Shown piece after piece: positions 33,559 through 42,081 of a DNA stretch of 64,000 bases. Source of the DNA: Paenilisteria riparia FSL S10-1204 (GTDB lineage: Bacteria > Bacillota > Bacilli > Lactobacillales > Listeriaceae). The stretch's first letter is position 1, and each line of letters starts with the position of its first letter. A program made the position numbers and the translations under genes. The stretch is taken from contig NZ_AODL01000033.1 in NCBI RefSeq assembly GCF_000525995.1, positions 1-64,000 of the forward strand, written 5' to 3'. The notes under the pieces were generated by a model, which made no database searches, was not told the DNA's origin, and worked only from the letters and a program-made list of their open reading frames with translations.

Positions 33559-35859
33559 ATGAAAAAGGTAACAAAGAGGGTAGTAAGTGTTGTTTCCGTT
33601 TTGTTGTTAGTCGTTTCGTTATTTGCGTCATCAGTTCTAGGTAGTATAGGGAATTCTTCTGTGAAGGCTAAGGCCGCCAGTACACCACAATATAGAAATG
33701 TTATGTACTATGGAGATTGGTCCATTTGGGGCGGGGAAGGTCAGTTTTATCCGAAAGATATACCAGCAGATCAGTTGACACATCTTAACTTTGCGTTTCT
33801 TGATTTCGATAGTAACGGAAACTTGAAATTCACGGACAAAGATGCAGCAGTTGGCGCACCAGTTGGGCAAGACGGTGTTCAATGGGGCGGAGCTAATGCT
33901 GGTATTTTAAATGCGTTACAAGATTTAAAAGCAGCCAATCCGAATTTAAAAGTTGGTGTATCCATCGGGGGTTGGTCTAAATCAGGTGACTTCTCTGCGG
34001 TAGCGGCAAACGCAACGGCAAGAGCTAATTTTGTAAACAATGTGATGAAATTTATTAAATATACTAATATGGATTTTGTTGATTTAGACTGGGAGTATCC
34101 TGCATCTGTTCGCGCCGCTGACTTAGTGGATAACAAGAACGATGAAGGAACACCGAATGCAACTCCAGCCGATAAGCAAAATTATATTACGCTTCTTCAA
34201 GATTTGCGTACGGCGCTTGATAAACAAGGCGTTGACGTGAAGAAGAAATACGAACTTTCAGTAGCGCTACCGGCTTCTCAAAACACATTGGCAAACGGTG
34301 TGGACGTAGCGAAACTTTTCAATGTAGTCGATTTTGCGAATATCATGACATACGATATGAATGGCGCTTGGACACCGAACAGTGCGCATCATACAGCGCT
34401 CTATGGGAATCCAGATGATCCGAACTACAATGACGGTTTTTCTGTCGATCAAACGGTGAAATACTTGAAGAGCCAAGGTGCAGCGTCTGAAAAAATCGTA
34501 ATCGGTGCAGCATTCTATACACGTGGCTGGAACAAGGTTGATGCGGGCCCAAGTACCACCCAACCAGGACTTTTCCAACCAGCAACAAAAAATAACAAAG
34601 ACGCAGATTTATCCGCAACATATGGCGCTCCAAACGAGAAGCCGTTAGCTACTGGTGACGGTGGACGTGCAGGCGGCGTATGGGCATACAAGAGTATCGA
34701 CGCTTTGAAAGCAAAATCCCCAACACTTGTTGAATATTGGGATGACGTGGCAAAAGCGCCATACCTGTACAGCAAAACTACGGGTGAGTTCTACACTTAC
34801 GACAATGTGCGTTCTATCGGTTACAAAGCACAGTACGTGAAGGACAACAATCTTGGCGGTATGATTTCGTGGATGCAATCCCAAGACAAAGCAACAACAT
34901 CCACAAAACGTGACGAATTAACAAAAGCGATTAAACAAGGCTTATTCGGTGCTGGCGCGCTAGCCGCTAACACAATCACGTATGCCAACTTAAACGTAGA
35001 AGCAACTGTAGCTCCTTACAGCGAAAACGGCGTTGGTTATGAAATCACAGTGAAAAACAAAGAAACAGCGAACGAAACCAATGAAGTTTTACAAGCGGTT
35101 GAATTTGCTGCTGAAACAGTGAAATTACCGAAGTTCTATATCCCTGTAAAAGCTGGTGAAACATTGACAGCAGGGGATTATAAAGCAGGAACAGTAAGTA
35201 CAGCCAATGGATATACTGTTGTCGATTTAGCGTCTGTTTATGATGCACAACAAATTCCACAAGGCGCAACTTACACATTCCGCTTGAAATCGAACTTAGC
35301 ATCCGTAAATGTAAACAATATCGCGAATATATCACTAACACAACGCATGTCTAAAACAGGTACTGAATTAGGCAAACAAGTTGTCTTTGGCGGAGGCGCG
35401 GTGGTTCCTGATCCTAGCGATACAGTAGCACCAACAGCTCCGACAAACCTAGCAACAGTAGCAGCAAACGTAACAGACGTAGCAGTTCCACTAAGCTGGA
35501 GCGCGTCTACGGACAACGTTGGCGTAGCAGGTTACAAAGTGTATCGTAATGGCACAGAAGTTGCGACTGTATCTGGAACAAGCTATACAGACACAGGTTT
35601 AACAGCTTCTACAGCCTACACATACACAGTGAAAGCATATGACGCAGCTGGTAATGTTTCAACGGCGAGTACGGCGCTTTCCGTAACAACAAAAGCAGGA
35701 ACCGTAACACCACCAGGCTCAGGAACTTGGAGTGCTGACGCTACCTATACTCAAGGTGACCAAGTAACTTATAACGGTCATACGTATAAAGCGAAATGGT
35801 GGACAAAAGGCGATGTTCCAGGTGCAGATCAATGGGGCCCATGGGATTTAGTTAACTAA
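33559..35859 (+). CDS. Secreted GH18 chitinase with FnIII and chitin-binding domains
   Basis: The 766-residue protein has a signal peptide (about 1-40) and a GH18 barrel starting YRNVMYYGDWSIWGG with catalytic DFVDLDWEYP (D-x-x-D-x-D-x-E). A following accessory domain ends near 610. A fibronectin type III domain (APTAPTNLATVAA...WSASTDNVGVAGY, about 620-710) and a C-terminal CBM5/12 (YTQGDQVTYNGHTYKAKWW) come last. It resembles Listeria ChiB (lmo0105) in size and order. It hydrolyses chitin outside the cell. The catalytic half is closely copied in the gene at 48685. Confidence 0.93.
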   Translation: MKKVTKRVVSVVSVLLLVVSLFASSVLGSIGNSSVKAKAASTPQYRNVMYYGDWSIWGGEGQFYPKDIPADQLTHLNFAFLDFDSNGNLKFTDKDAAVGAPVGQDGVQWGGANAGILNALQDLKAANPNLKVGVSIGGWSKSGDFSAVAANATARANFVNNVMKFIKYTNMDFVDLDWEYPASVRAADLVDNKNDEGTPNATPADKQNYITLLQDLRTALDKQGVDVKKKYELSVALPASQNTLANGVDVAKLFNVVDFANIMTYDMNGAWTPNSAHHTALYGNPDDPNYNDGFSVDQTVKYLKSQGAASEKIVIGAAFYTRGWNKVDAGPSTTQPGLFQPATKNNKDADLSATYGAPNEKPLATGDGGRAGGVWAYKSIDALKAKSPTLVEYWDDVAKAPYLYSKTTGEFYTYDNVRSIGYKAQYVKDNNLGGMISWMQSQDKATTSTKRDELTKAIKQGLFGAGALAANTITYANLNVEATVAPYSENGVGYEITVKNKETANETNEVLQAVEFAAETVKLPKFYIPVKAGETLTAGDYKAGTVSTANGYTVVDLASVYDAQQIPQGATYTFRLKSNLASVNVNNIANISLTQRMSKTGTELGKQVVFGGGAVVPDPSDTVAPTAPTNLATVAANVTDVAVPLSWSASTDNVGVAGYKVYRNGTEVATVSGTSYTDTGLTASTAYTYTVKAYDAAGNVSTASTALSVTTKAGTVTPPGSGTWSADATYTQGDQVTYNGHTYKAKWWTKGDVPGADQWGPWDLVN

Positions 35860-35871
35860 AATAAGACGCGA

Positions 35872-35904
35872 AAAACAGGAGAGAAGACGGCTCTCCTGTT
35901 TTTT
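35872..35904 (+). terminator. Terminator after the chitinase gene
   Basis: AAAACAGGAGAG pairs with CTCTCCTGTTTT across a 7-nt loop, followed by T residues. Confidence 0.9.
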
Positions 35905-35995
35905 GATGCTAAATTTATTGATAAACGATAAAAATATGCCCCAAAACAATGTTTTTATGGTATAATAAAAACAAATAATAAGTGAGGTGATAGCG

Positions 35996-36214
35996 ATGAT
36001 AAAAAAATGGAGTCAATGGTTCGGTCCGATTTTGATTTTCATGGGTGTGTTATGTCTTGTGATTGCCCCGTTCGTTCCAGTTGAAATAGATGCGGAAGGT
36101 TTTGTACACGAGCCTGGCTTTTATTTAATCCCAGTAAGCTATGTTTTCTTTCTATCTGGAATCATTGTTACGTTAGTCATGACAATACGAAAGAAATTAC
36201 GCAAGCGAAACTAG
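35996..36214 (+). CDS. Small two-helix membrane protein (DUF3955-like)
   Basis: The ATG at 35996 is chosen because GTGAGGTG lies six bases upstream. The 72 residues contain two hydrophobic helices (WFGPILIFMGVLCLVIAPFV and YVFFLSGIIVTLVMTI) and a basic end (RKKLRKRN). It resembles short DUF3955-type proteins common in Listeria, though this is a weak assignment. Function unknown. Confidence 0.7.
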   Translation: MIKKWSQWFGPILIFMGVLCLVIAPFVPVEIDAEGFVHEPGFYLIPVSYVFFLSGIIVTLVMTIRKKLRKRN

Positions 36215-36322
36215 AATAATGATTGGAGGCCACAAAAAGGCTCTTCAATCTTTTTTTGTTTAATAAATGGCAAAAAAGTCATATACTAGTAGTGACTACA
36301 GATTAGAAAGGGGTTTTGGAGA

Positions 36323-37171
36323 ATGGATTTAAAAGTTACAGATACGAAGAAGTTTCATAATGGACAAGAAATTCCACTGGTTGGGCTTGGCGTATGGAAA
36401 ATGCGGGATGAAAAGGAAGCGATAGAGGCGATTCAAGTTGCGATTGAGTCGGGCTACCGCGCAATTGATACAGCGAAAGTATACGAAAATGAGGAATATG
36501 TCGGTCAAGCGATTCGAGAAGCTGGCATTGCGAGGGAAGCACTAACAATCACCTCAAAGCTTTGGAATGCAGATCATGGTTATGACGAAACCTTGCGAGC
36601 ATTCGATACGACGCTTAAGAAATTGCAACTAGACTATCTCGATTTATATTTAATTCACTGGCCGGTGCTTGCATATAAAGACAGCTGGCGCGCAATGGAA
36701 CGGCTGCACAATGAAGGACTTATCAAATCCATCGGTGTCAGCAACTTCCACAAACATCACCTAGAAAATCTCTTCACAACCGCAAACGAAAAACCAGTTA
36801 TCGACCAGATCGAAATCCATCCCTTACTGTCACAAAAACCGTTAAAAAAATATCTTGAAAGCCAAGACATTGTCCACGAAGCATGGTCACCACTCGCACA
36901 AGGCGGCGAATTACTAACAAATCAAACGCTACAAAGCATAGCCGAAAAATACAACGTTACGATTCCCCAAGTCATTTTGCGTTGGCATTTAAATAACGGC
37001 TCAGTCATCATTCCAAAATCCGTGACACCAGAACGAATTCGCGCGAACATTGATTTGTTTGACTTTGATTTAGCAGCTAGCGATATGGCTGAGATTGATT
37101 CGCTGAACAAAGATGCACGGAAAGGATCAGATCCAGATAGTGAGGAGTTTTTGGCGCGAGTTTGGAAATGA
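36323..37171 (+). CDS. Aldo/keto reductase
   Basis: The 282-residue protein has the AKR barrel pattern: IPLVGLGVWKM, IDTAKVYENEE (catalytic Asp and Tyr), TSKLWNADHG (Lys) and YLDLYLIHWP (His), then IGVSNFHKHHL and VIIPKSVTPERIRAN for NADPH binding. It reduces aldehydes such as methylglyoxal or xenobiotic carbonyls. It is close to YvgN-like enzymes of Gram-positives. GGGGTTTTGGAGA precedes the start. Confidence 0.92.
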   Translation: MDLKVTDTKKFHNGQEIPLVGLGVWKMRDEKEAIEAIQVAIESGYRAIDTAKVYENEEYVGQAIREAGIAREALTITSKLWNADHGYDETLRAFDTTLKKLQLDYLDLYLIHWPVLAYKDSWRAMERLHNEGLIKSIGVSNFHKHHLENLFTTANEKPVIDQIEIHPLLSQKPLKKYLESQDIVHEAWSPLAQGGELLTNQTLQSIAEKYNVTIPQVILRWHLNNGSVIIPKSVTPERIRANIDLFDFDLAASDMAEIDSLNKDARKGSDPDSEEFLARVWK

Positions 37172-37227
37172 AAGGAAAACGTGATTTTTATCAAGTTTTG
37201 GATTCCAACGATATGAATGATTGTGTT

Positions 37228-37256
37228 TTGACGATATTTTCAAAAAGTGCTATAAT
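37228..37256 (+). promoter_or_regulatory. Promoter of the antisense antitoxin RNA
   Basis: TTGACG (37228-37233) and TATAAT (37251-37256) with a 17-bp spacer form a strong sigma-A promoter. Transcription should start near 37263, with no good coding frame following. Confidence 0.75.
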
Positions 37257-37262
37257 GAAATA

Positions 37263-37388
37263 GAAAAGGAAGCCATGCGCTAACATGACTTCCTAGTGCA
37301 AACACCATTTAAGATGGTGACAGCCATATGTGAATTTTTTAAAATCCGCCTAGCCGTCAAGCTTATGGGTGGATTTTATTTTTTGTCA
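37263..37388 (+). ncRNA. Candidate antitoxin sRNA of a type I toxin-antitoxin pair
   Basis: Starting just after a strong promoter, the RNA would have a GGAAG...CTTCC stem-loop, a CACCATTTAAGATGGTG hairpin and a terminator (AAAATCCGCC with GGTGGATTTT, 37341-37377) followed by T residues. Its 3' end overlaps the last codons and terminator of the holin-like toxin on the other strand. This layout matches txpA/ratA-type and par-type loci. The limits are predicted, not measured. Confidence 0.65.
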
Positions 37389-37462
37389 TTTTTACTGTTC
37401 ATAATCGCCACAATTAGTGCCGCAAAAGCGATTATAATTGTAAGACTTTCGAAAACAGTCAT
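37376..37462 (-). CDS. Holin-like type I toxin peptide
   Basis: The 28-residue peptide starts MTVFESLTIIIAF and ends MNSKNDKK. One membrane helix lies between a short N-terminus and a charged tail, the pattern of the putative holin-like toxin family (Hol_Tox) in Firmicutes. Overexpressed members depolarise the membrane. The mRNA seems to have a long leader: a TATACT box lies about 120 bases upstream on the minus strand. It is convergent with the sRNA at 37263. Confidence 0.7.
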   Translation of the reverse strand: MTVFESLTIIIAFAALIVAIMNSKNDKK

Positions 37463-37720
37463 GCTTAGTCTTTTCCAGGAGAAACCATCAATAACATGGC
37501 ACCACCTACTTTCATATAAAGAAGGCTGCCAACCACCATAAACTCGTTTGCATTGTTTAGTATATCATAAAAATGAGTTGCTTTTAAAGCAATGATGAAA
37601 CGCATTTTGTTGCGGAAGTCGTTAGTGGGTATTGTTTATCTGATAAAGTGAAAAAAGTCCACAAAATGGTTCTAAATTCTATATAATAACAGGTAATTGT
37701 TAACAAAATAGACATACAAA

Positions 37721-37743
37721 TGATAACGTTTACATGGTATAAT
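37721..37743 (+). promoter_or_regulatory. cre site overlapping an extended -10 promoter
   Basis: TGATAACGTTTACA (37721-37734) fits the cre consensus TGWNANCGNTNWCA at every fixed position. It abuts TGGTATAAT (37735-37743), an extended -10. CcpA bound here should block RNA polymerase, so the gene at 37777 is probably repressed on preferred sugars. Confidence 0.75.
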
Positions 37744-37776
37744 ATAGTCTAATCTTAAAAAAGGAGTGGATGAGAA

Positions 37777-38052
37777 ATGAAAAAGATTCTAGCGAGTATG
37801 ATGATGGTGGCAGTTCTGGCTGTAGGGTTTGTTGGTGCATCGGGAGTAGTCAATGAACAAAAAGTAGAGGCGGCAGCGGCTACTAAATTATATGTAACTG
37901 TCAACTATACATCACAGATACAATATAGTTCACTGAGTACTACGTATAAAGCAAATGGTTATACTTATAAAGGGACAGTCTATAATTCAAAGGCCCCAGC
38001 ATGTTATGCGAAAGCTGTTACTAATACTTACTCTGGCTGGGTGTATAGATAA
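37777..38052 (+). CDS. Small secreted peptide, unknown
   Basis: AAAAGGAGTGG precedes the ATG. A signal peptide (about 1-32, cleavage near VEAAAA) leaves a mature part of about 58 residues, rich in Tyr, Thr and Ser, with one Cys (APACYAKAV) and ending TYSGWVYR. The size and Tyr-rich beta-type pattern could suit a bacteriocin or matrix peptide, but no family is recognised. It is convergent with a CPBP protease gene, a family that includes bacteriocin-immunity proteins. Confidence 0.75.
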   Translation: MKKILASMMMVAVLAVGFVGASGVVNEQKVEAAAATKLYVTVNYTSQIQYSSLSTTYKANGYTYKGTVYNSKAPACYAKAVTNTYSGWVYR

Positions 38053-38195
38053 GTCAAAGCTCGCAAAGGAATAGGCCAAGATATAACTAGTGTAGCAAGA
38101 CGAAGTAAAAAAGAAAACCCTATACAAGAGGTTTCAAAAACTATACAATTTGTTAGATTCGGTTTATGAGCGATAGCATATTTTTTGCATAAACG

Positions 38196-38265
38196 AAAAA
38201 ACATACTTAGATTAAGTAGTTAAGACCGCGGCCATGATCTTAACTACTTATCTTAGTATGTTTTT
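38196..38265. terminator. Long bidirectional terminator
   Basis: AAAAACATACTTAGATTAAG and CTTATCTTAGTATGTTTTT, with inner AGTAGTTAAGA/TCTTAACTACT, form a stem of about 28 bp with one bulge. It separates the secreted-peptide gene from the convergent CPBP gene and overlaps the latter's stop codon. Confidence 0.88.
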
Positions 38266-38899
38266 ATCGTAATAATATTGGTAAAAAAGAAATTATATCA
38301 AAAGACATGTGTACTAACCATGTCACCCAAACTGAATTACTTTTCTTAAATAGATAATTCAATATCAAACGGCTAGGGATAATCGTAAATAAACATTGCA
38401 GTAAGTTATAATCATACGCAGGCAAATGCCAAACTGCGAATAAAACAGAGCAGAGGAGTGTCGCTTGCCAGAACTTCCAGCCAAGCTTTTTCCATGCGGC
38501 GTAAAGGACGGCAATAGACAGCAATTCCTCACCCATTAGCATGAAAGGGATATGCTTAATAACGTAGCTCCAACTCAGAACATTTTCAACACTATTTCCT
38601 GTGTGTCCGCCAGCCATAATTGACCAGAGTCTTCCAACCAATAAACCTACTATAAATAAGAATGGAATCCCAATTAGCAACCATTTAAAGCTAAAGTGCT
38701 TAAACCAATCCAAGAATTCATTTTTCAGTAGTAGTAAAAGTACGATAAACATAATGACAACATTGAAATACATGCCAACAATTTCTAGCACAGCAACATT
38801 TAAAAAAACATAAGGTAGTAATTGGTAAGACAGGCCTACGAGTATTGTAATCAAAATGAGTATATAGCCTTGTTTCCGGTTAATAAGAGTATTTTCCAT
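38264..38899 (-). CDS. CPBP-family intramembrane protease-like protein
   Basis: The 211-residue protein has about seven hydrophobic segments. Motif 1 reads GEELLSIAVLY (EE present, but the usual Arg of EExxxR is Ile), motif 2 FAVWHLPAYD (FxxxH) and motif 3 WLVHMSFD. CPBP (Abi) proteins cleave within membranes and include bacteriocin self-immunity proteins. AAGGAGA precedes the ATG on the minus strand. Loss of the motif 1 Arg may alter activity. Confidence 0.8.
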   Translation of the reverse strand: MENTLINRKQGYILILITILVGLSYQLLPYVFLNVAVLEIVGMYFNVVIMFIVLLLLLKNEFLDWFKHFSFKWLLIGIPFLFIVGLLVGRLWSIMAGGHTGNSVENVLSWSYVIKHIPFMLMGEELLSIAVLYAAWKKLGWKFWQATLLCSVLFAVWHLPAYDYNLLQCLFTIIPSRLILNYLFKKSNSVWVTWLVHMSFDIISFLPILLR

Positions 38900-39509
38900 T
38901 TAACTATCTCCTTTTGGCTCTTGTTCAGTAGTAAGTACCCTCTAAACAAAGATAAGAAACCATCGCTGCAGCCCGAACTGAAGCAGAAATGGTTCCCTAA
39001 CATAACAGTTAAGTAATATGGGGAATTAGCAATAACTGAAACGCTAAGTAAAGTATAAGCGATGTATGGAATAAATGCTGTGGATAAAAGATGAAATAAT
39101 AAAGATGAAATCATGGAATGAGAACGCTTTCTGAAGCGTCTTTCATGTATTTGCTCTTACTTTCCTAAGGAAGCGCTTCTATATAGGAAAAATCATACAA
39201 ATGTTCACGAATTATCTACAGACACGAATATGAAAATCCGATAGAATAAAGGAGTACCTCATCCCACAGGTACATCTCAGAGTACATCTCATGAGTAAAG
39301 AAAGGGCGGAGTATCTGTTGAAGGAACTTCGTCTCTTTTTGTTTTATAAAGGTATTGCCTGATGTTTGTCTCTGGGAGATTGGATTGAAACTTCGCGCGG
39401 ATGCATATCGTGAATTATTAAGAGTTGCAAGATTGAGGTTTGCATTCATCAGCTAGGAAGTCGTTGCTTATTAAGTATTTATCGAATTTGGAAAAATACG
39501 GCATGGAAA
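38900..39509. other. Gene-poor stretch of about 600 bp
   Basis: I see no well-supported gene here. A short plus-strand frame from 39291 (MSKERAEYLLKELRLFLFYK) would need a frameshift to continue into LWEIGLKLRADAYRELLRVA and has no ribosome binding site. It may be a decayed gene end. The region also contains an inverted motif around AACGCTTTCTGAAGCGTC near 39122. Confidence 0.4.
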
Positions 39510-40481
39510 CTAGCGGTTTTGTTCACGGAATTGCTTTGGAGTCATGTGGTAATGATGTTTGAATTGTTTGAAGAAGAAGCTGGGTGAGCCATATCCGGCT
39601 TCTTCGGCGATGTCTTCTAATTTTTTGTCTGTATAAAGTAGTAAATGTGTCGCGTGATGGAGTTTTTGTTGGCTAATTAAATCTGTTAATGTTTTACCAG
39701 TTTCTTTACGTAGTTTATTACTTAAATAATTTTTATTGAAGCCAAAATGTGTGGCCATCTCAGCAAGTGTTAGCGTTTTGTAATTATCTTCTATGTATTC
39801 GAGCATCGGAAATAAAGTTGCGTTTTCCGAAGTACGTATTTGATATTCTTTGTTTTCATGAAAAACTCGAGCCAATTCCATAAAAATAACCGCTAAATAA
39901 TGATTTATCATCTCATTTGAGTAATCTTTTGGATCGAAAAATTCGATGAAGATAAGTTTCATTACGAGTTGCAGATGATTGTTATTTTGTGCATCAAAGC
40001 GGATAAAATGATCTTTCGTGCTACTGGAGAGCGCTGCGGAAAGCAGGAAATCAGACACGATGCTTTTATTGCTTTCCAATGTTTTGATAAATGTTGTTTT
40101 GACGGTTTCACTGCGGAAAATAATGTTTAGTAAAATATCGTTTTCGCCCATTTCGGCTATACTATGACTTGTATTTTGATCGAAAAGGCAGAATTGTCCT
40201 TGTGTGAATATATATTCTTTGCCATTAATAATCTGTTTTGAAGTACCAGAATAAATGTAATTTAGCTCAATAAATTGATGCGTATGTGTAGGCATTTCTG
40301 CAAACCGATGATGTTTATTAATGAAAATATCATTTTGGCTAAAAAAGGGCGCGTCAGGCATGATAACTTTGTCTTGTTGTTTATGCACTTTAATATCATT
40401 AATGTTTTGATGGCTAATTCGTTGTTGTTTTTCAATGGTATCGTGCATTCGTAAAAACTGATCTAACTCTTCAAAATCCAT
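39510..40481 (-). CDS. AraC-family transcriptional regulator
   Basis: The start at 40481 (MDFEELDQFLRMHD) is chosen because AAAGGAGCG lies eight bases before it; the longer frame to 40577 overlaps the upstream gene. An N-terminal cupin sugar-sensing domain (MPTHTHQFIELNYIYSGTS, FCLFDQNTSHSI) is followed by two HTH units (TLAEMATHFGFNKNYLSNKL and KLEDIAEEAGYGSPSFFFKQ). It lies 16 bp behind the GH78 gene and likely controls the transporter-GH78-regulator operon. Confidence 0.9.
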   Translation of the reverse strand: MDFEELDQFLRMHDTIEKQQRISHQNINDIKVHKQQDKVIMPDAPFFSQNDIFINKHHRFAEMPTHTHQFIELNYIYSGTSKQIINGKEYIFTQGQFCLFDQNTSHSIAEMGENDILLNIIFRSETVKTTFIKTLESNKSIVSDFLLSAALSSSTKDHFIRFDAQNNNHLQLVMKLIFIEFFDPKDYSNEMINHYLAVIFMELARVFHENKEYQIRTSENATLFPMLEYIEDNYKTLTLAEMATHFGFNKNYLSNKLRKETGKTLTDLISQQKLHHATHLLLYTDKKLEDIAEEAGYGSPSFFFKQFKHHYHMTPKQFREQNR

Positions 40482-40497
40482 AGCTAACGCGCTCCTT

Positions 40498-42066
40498 TCA
40501 TAAGTTATATTTTCGGATAAAATAGGCTGGCGTGCAGCTCCATGCGTGACAATAGGAGTTGATAAGGTGGCTTCCATACGGTGAGAATGATAAATCGTTC
40601 GGTTTAAAAAGTTCCCAAAATGTGTCGGCGCCTTGATGTAGCATATCCCCCCAATACCCGACTAGCACTTGTTTGGCGGCTTCTTTATTGCCTACTTTTA
40701 ACCAAGCTTCTACGAGAAAATGATGGGCAAATGGTGTTGTTAGACCGATTTCTGGCGCCAAATCTTGTGTTCGTTTTAGCAATGCTTCCGCTTCATTACT
40801 TGGTAAGATACCTGCTAATACCATCCAAATTTGGCCATGCCATGAAATCTGCCGGCTGGAACTACTAACAAATATTTTTTGCTCGGAATCCCAAAGATGT
40901 TTTTGTGCGGCTTTGGTAGTGTTTTCAAGTAGTGCTGTTAGTTTTTTTGTGCTTTCTGAATGAAGGATTTTTGCGAGACTAATTGCTTGTTTTAACGTGA
41001 AGATGATGAGGCCTTGGATAGGCACTTGTTTTTCTAGTTTGTCGTTCCAATCTATAAAAGCCCACCAATATGGCTGCTCTACTGCTAAATAGCGTTCATC
41101 TAGCAATGTTTCTGCAAATCGAATTTGATCTAAGGCGACCGGCCATAATTCTGTTAATGTGTCGATATCGCCAGTCGCATGATAATAATCGTGCAGCGTC
41201 GTCATGAAATAGAGCGCGTAGTCAGCTAAATACGTATCGTCAGGAATTGGCTCAGGCTCAATGAATAGATTTGCTGCCACTCGCCCATTCGCATCTGTTA
41301 AACCGGCGAACAAATACAAACAACGCTTCACTAAATCTTGATTTTGAAAAGTCTCATAGTTTGTTTGCGCTTGCAAGTATAAATCACCTAACCATAAACG
41401 TCGGTCTCGCTTCGGTCCATCTTCAAACACATCCTGCATACAATCATGCAATGTTTTCACGCTAACATCATCTAGTTTCTGAAAAAAATCACTCGTATTG
41501 GGGCGCTCTTTTAGGTTATGTGTATTCGCGGAACTTATCATCTTTATTTTAACATGTTGTAGCACTACTTTGTATTTTGGTGATGAATCAATAACTTCTA
41601 TTTTCAAATAACGAAAGCTGTAACGGCGCGCCATATCAAGCGTATGTGGCAATACATCCACATGATAATGCGCTTCTTGAAGCCAAGATTTACTCAACCA
41701 GCCATCATAACTAGCAAACGGCTCAGCAATCTCGACGGGCATTTCGCCAAAAGTAAGTTTTAAATAAAGTGGCGCATCGGGAGGACTTCCAATTGGTAAA
41801 ATGGAAAGACTCGGAAAACCAACAACATGTTCACCAAAATCAATCGTAATGCTATCACCTTGTCCAAGCACATAATTCTCTAAATCTTGAATCGGCGCAA
41901 TTTGGCGCATTTTCCAACCGTGAATCATAGACGCATCAGCCTCAACTTCCACGATACTTTTTGCCGCAACATTCTTATGTAGCAACGGCTTGCGCAATTG
42001 TTCGGCCTTTTTTAGAAATGCTATATTTTTTTTAATAATAACATCCTCGTTCACTTGTATATTCAC
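40498..42066 (-). CDS. GH78-like alpha-L-rhamnosidase
   Basis: The 522-residue protein has N-terminal beta domains and an (alpha/alpha)6 barrel. The catalytic region reads FEDGPKRDRRLWLGDLYLQA, matching the GH78 pattern D-x-P-x-R-D-E/R-R-x-x-W-x-G-D. Further barrel segments include WWAFIDWNDK and TFWELFKPND. No signal peptide is present, so the substrate is cleaved inside after import by the adjacent GPH transporter. It is shorter than many GH78 enzymes (850-1,000 residues), as accessory domains are missing. Confidence 0.8.
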   Translation of the reverse strand: MNIQVNEDVIIKKNIAFLKKAEQLRKPLLHKNVAAKSIVEVEADASMIHGWKMRQIAPIQDLENYVLGQGDSITIDFGEHVVGFPSLSILPIGSPPDAPLYLKLTFGEMPVEIAEPFASYDGWLSKSWLQEAHYHVDVLPHTLDMARRYSFRYLKIEVIDSSPKYKVVLQHVKIKMISSANTHNLKERPNTSDFFQKLDDVSVKTLHDCMQDVFEDGPKRDRRLWLGDLYLQAQTNYETFQNQDLVKRCLYLFAGLTDANGRVAANLFIEPEPIPDDTYLADYALYFMTTLHDYYHATGDIDTLTELWPVALDQIRFAETLLDERYLAVEQPYWWAFIDWNDKLEKQVPIQGLIIFTLKQAISLAKILHSESTKKLTALLENTTKAAQKHLWDSEQKIFVSSSSRQISWHGQIWMVLAGILPSNEAEALLKRTQDLAPEIGLTTPFAHHFLVEAWLKVGNKEAAKQVLVGYWGDMLHQGADTFWELFKPNDLSFSPYGSHLINSYCHAWSCTPAYFIRKYNL

Positions 42067-42081
42067 ATTAAAAACCTCTTT

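Noticed and set aside
37296-37541. Plus-strand frame of 81 codons
   Set aside because: It has no ribosome binding site and overlaps the predicted antisense RNA, its terminator and the complementary holin-like toxin. The hydrophobic stretch is the mirror of the toxin helix.
39249-39262. GAGTACCTCA near 39252 resembles the CRISPR repeat core
   Set aside because: Only ten bases match, without the stem or the ACTAAAAC end and without any periodicity.
39216-39449. Minus-strand frame of 77 codons
   Set aside because: No ribosome binding site, no motif, and it opposes a gene-poor stretch.
40498-40577. Extended AraC start at 40577
   Set aside because: This would overlap the GH78 gene by 80 bp and lacks a ribosome site, whereas AAAGGAGCG precedes the ATG at 40481.
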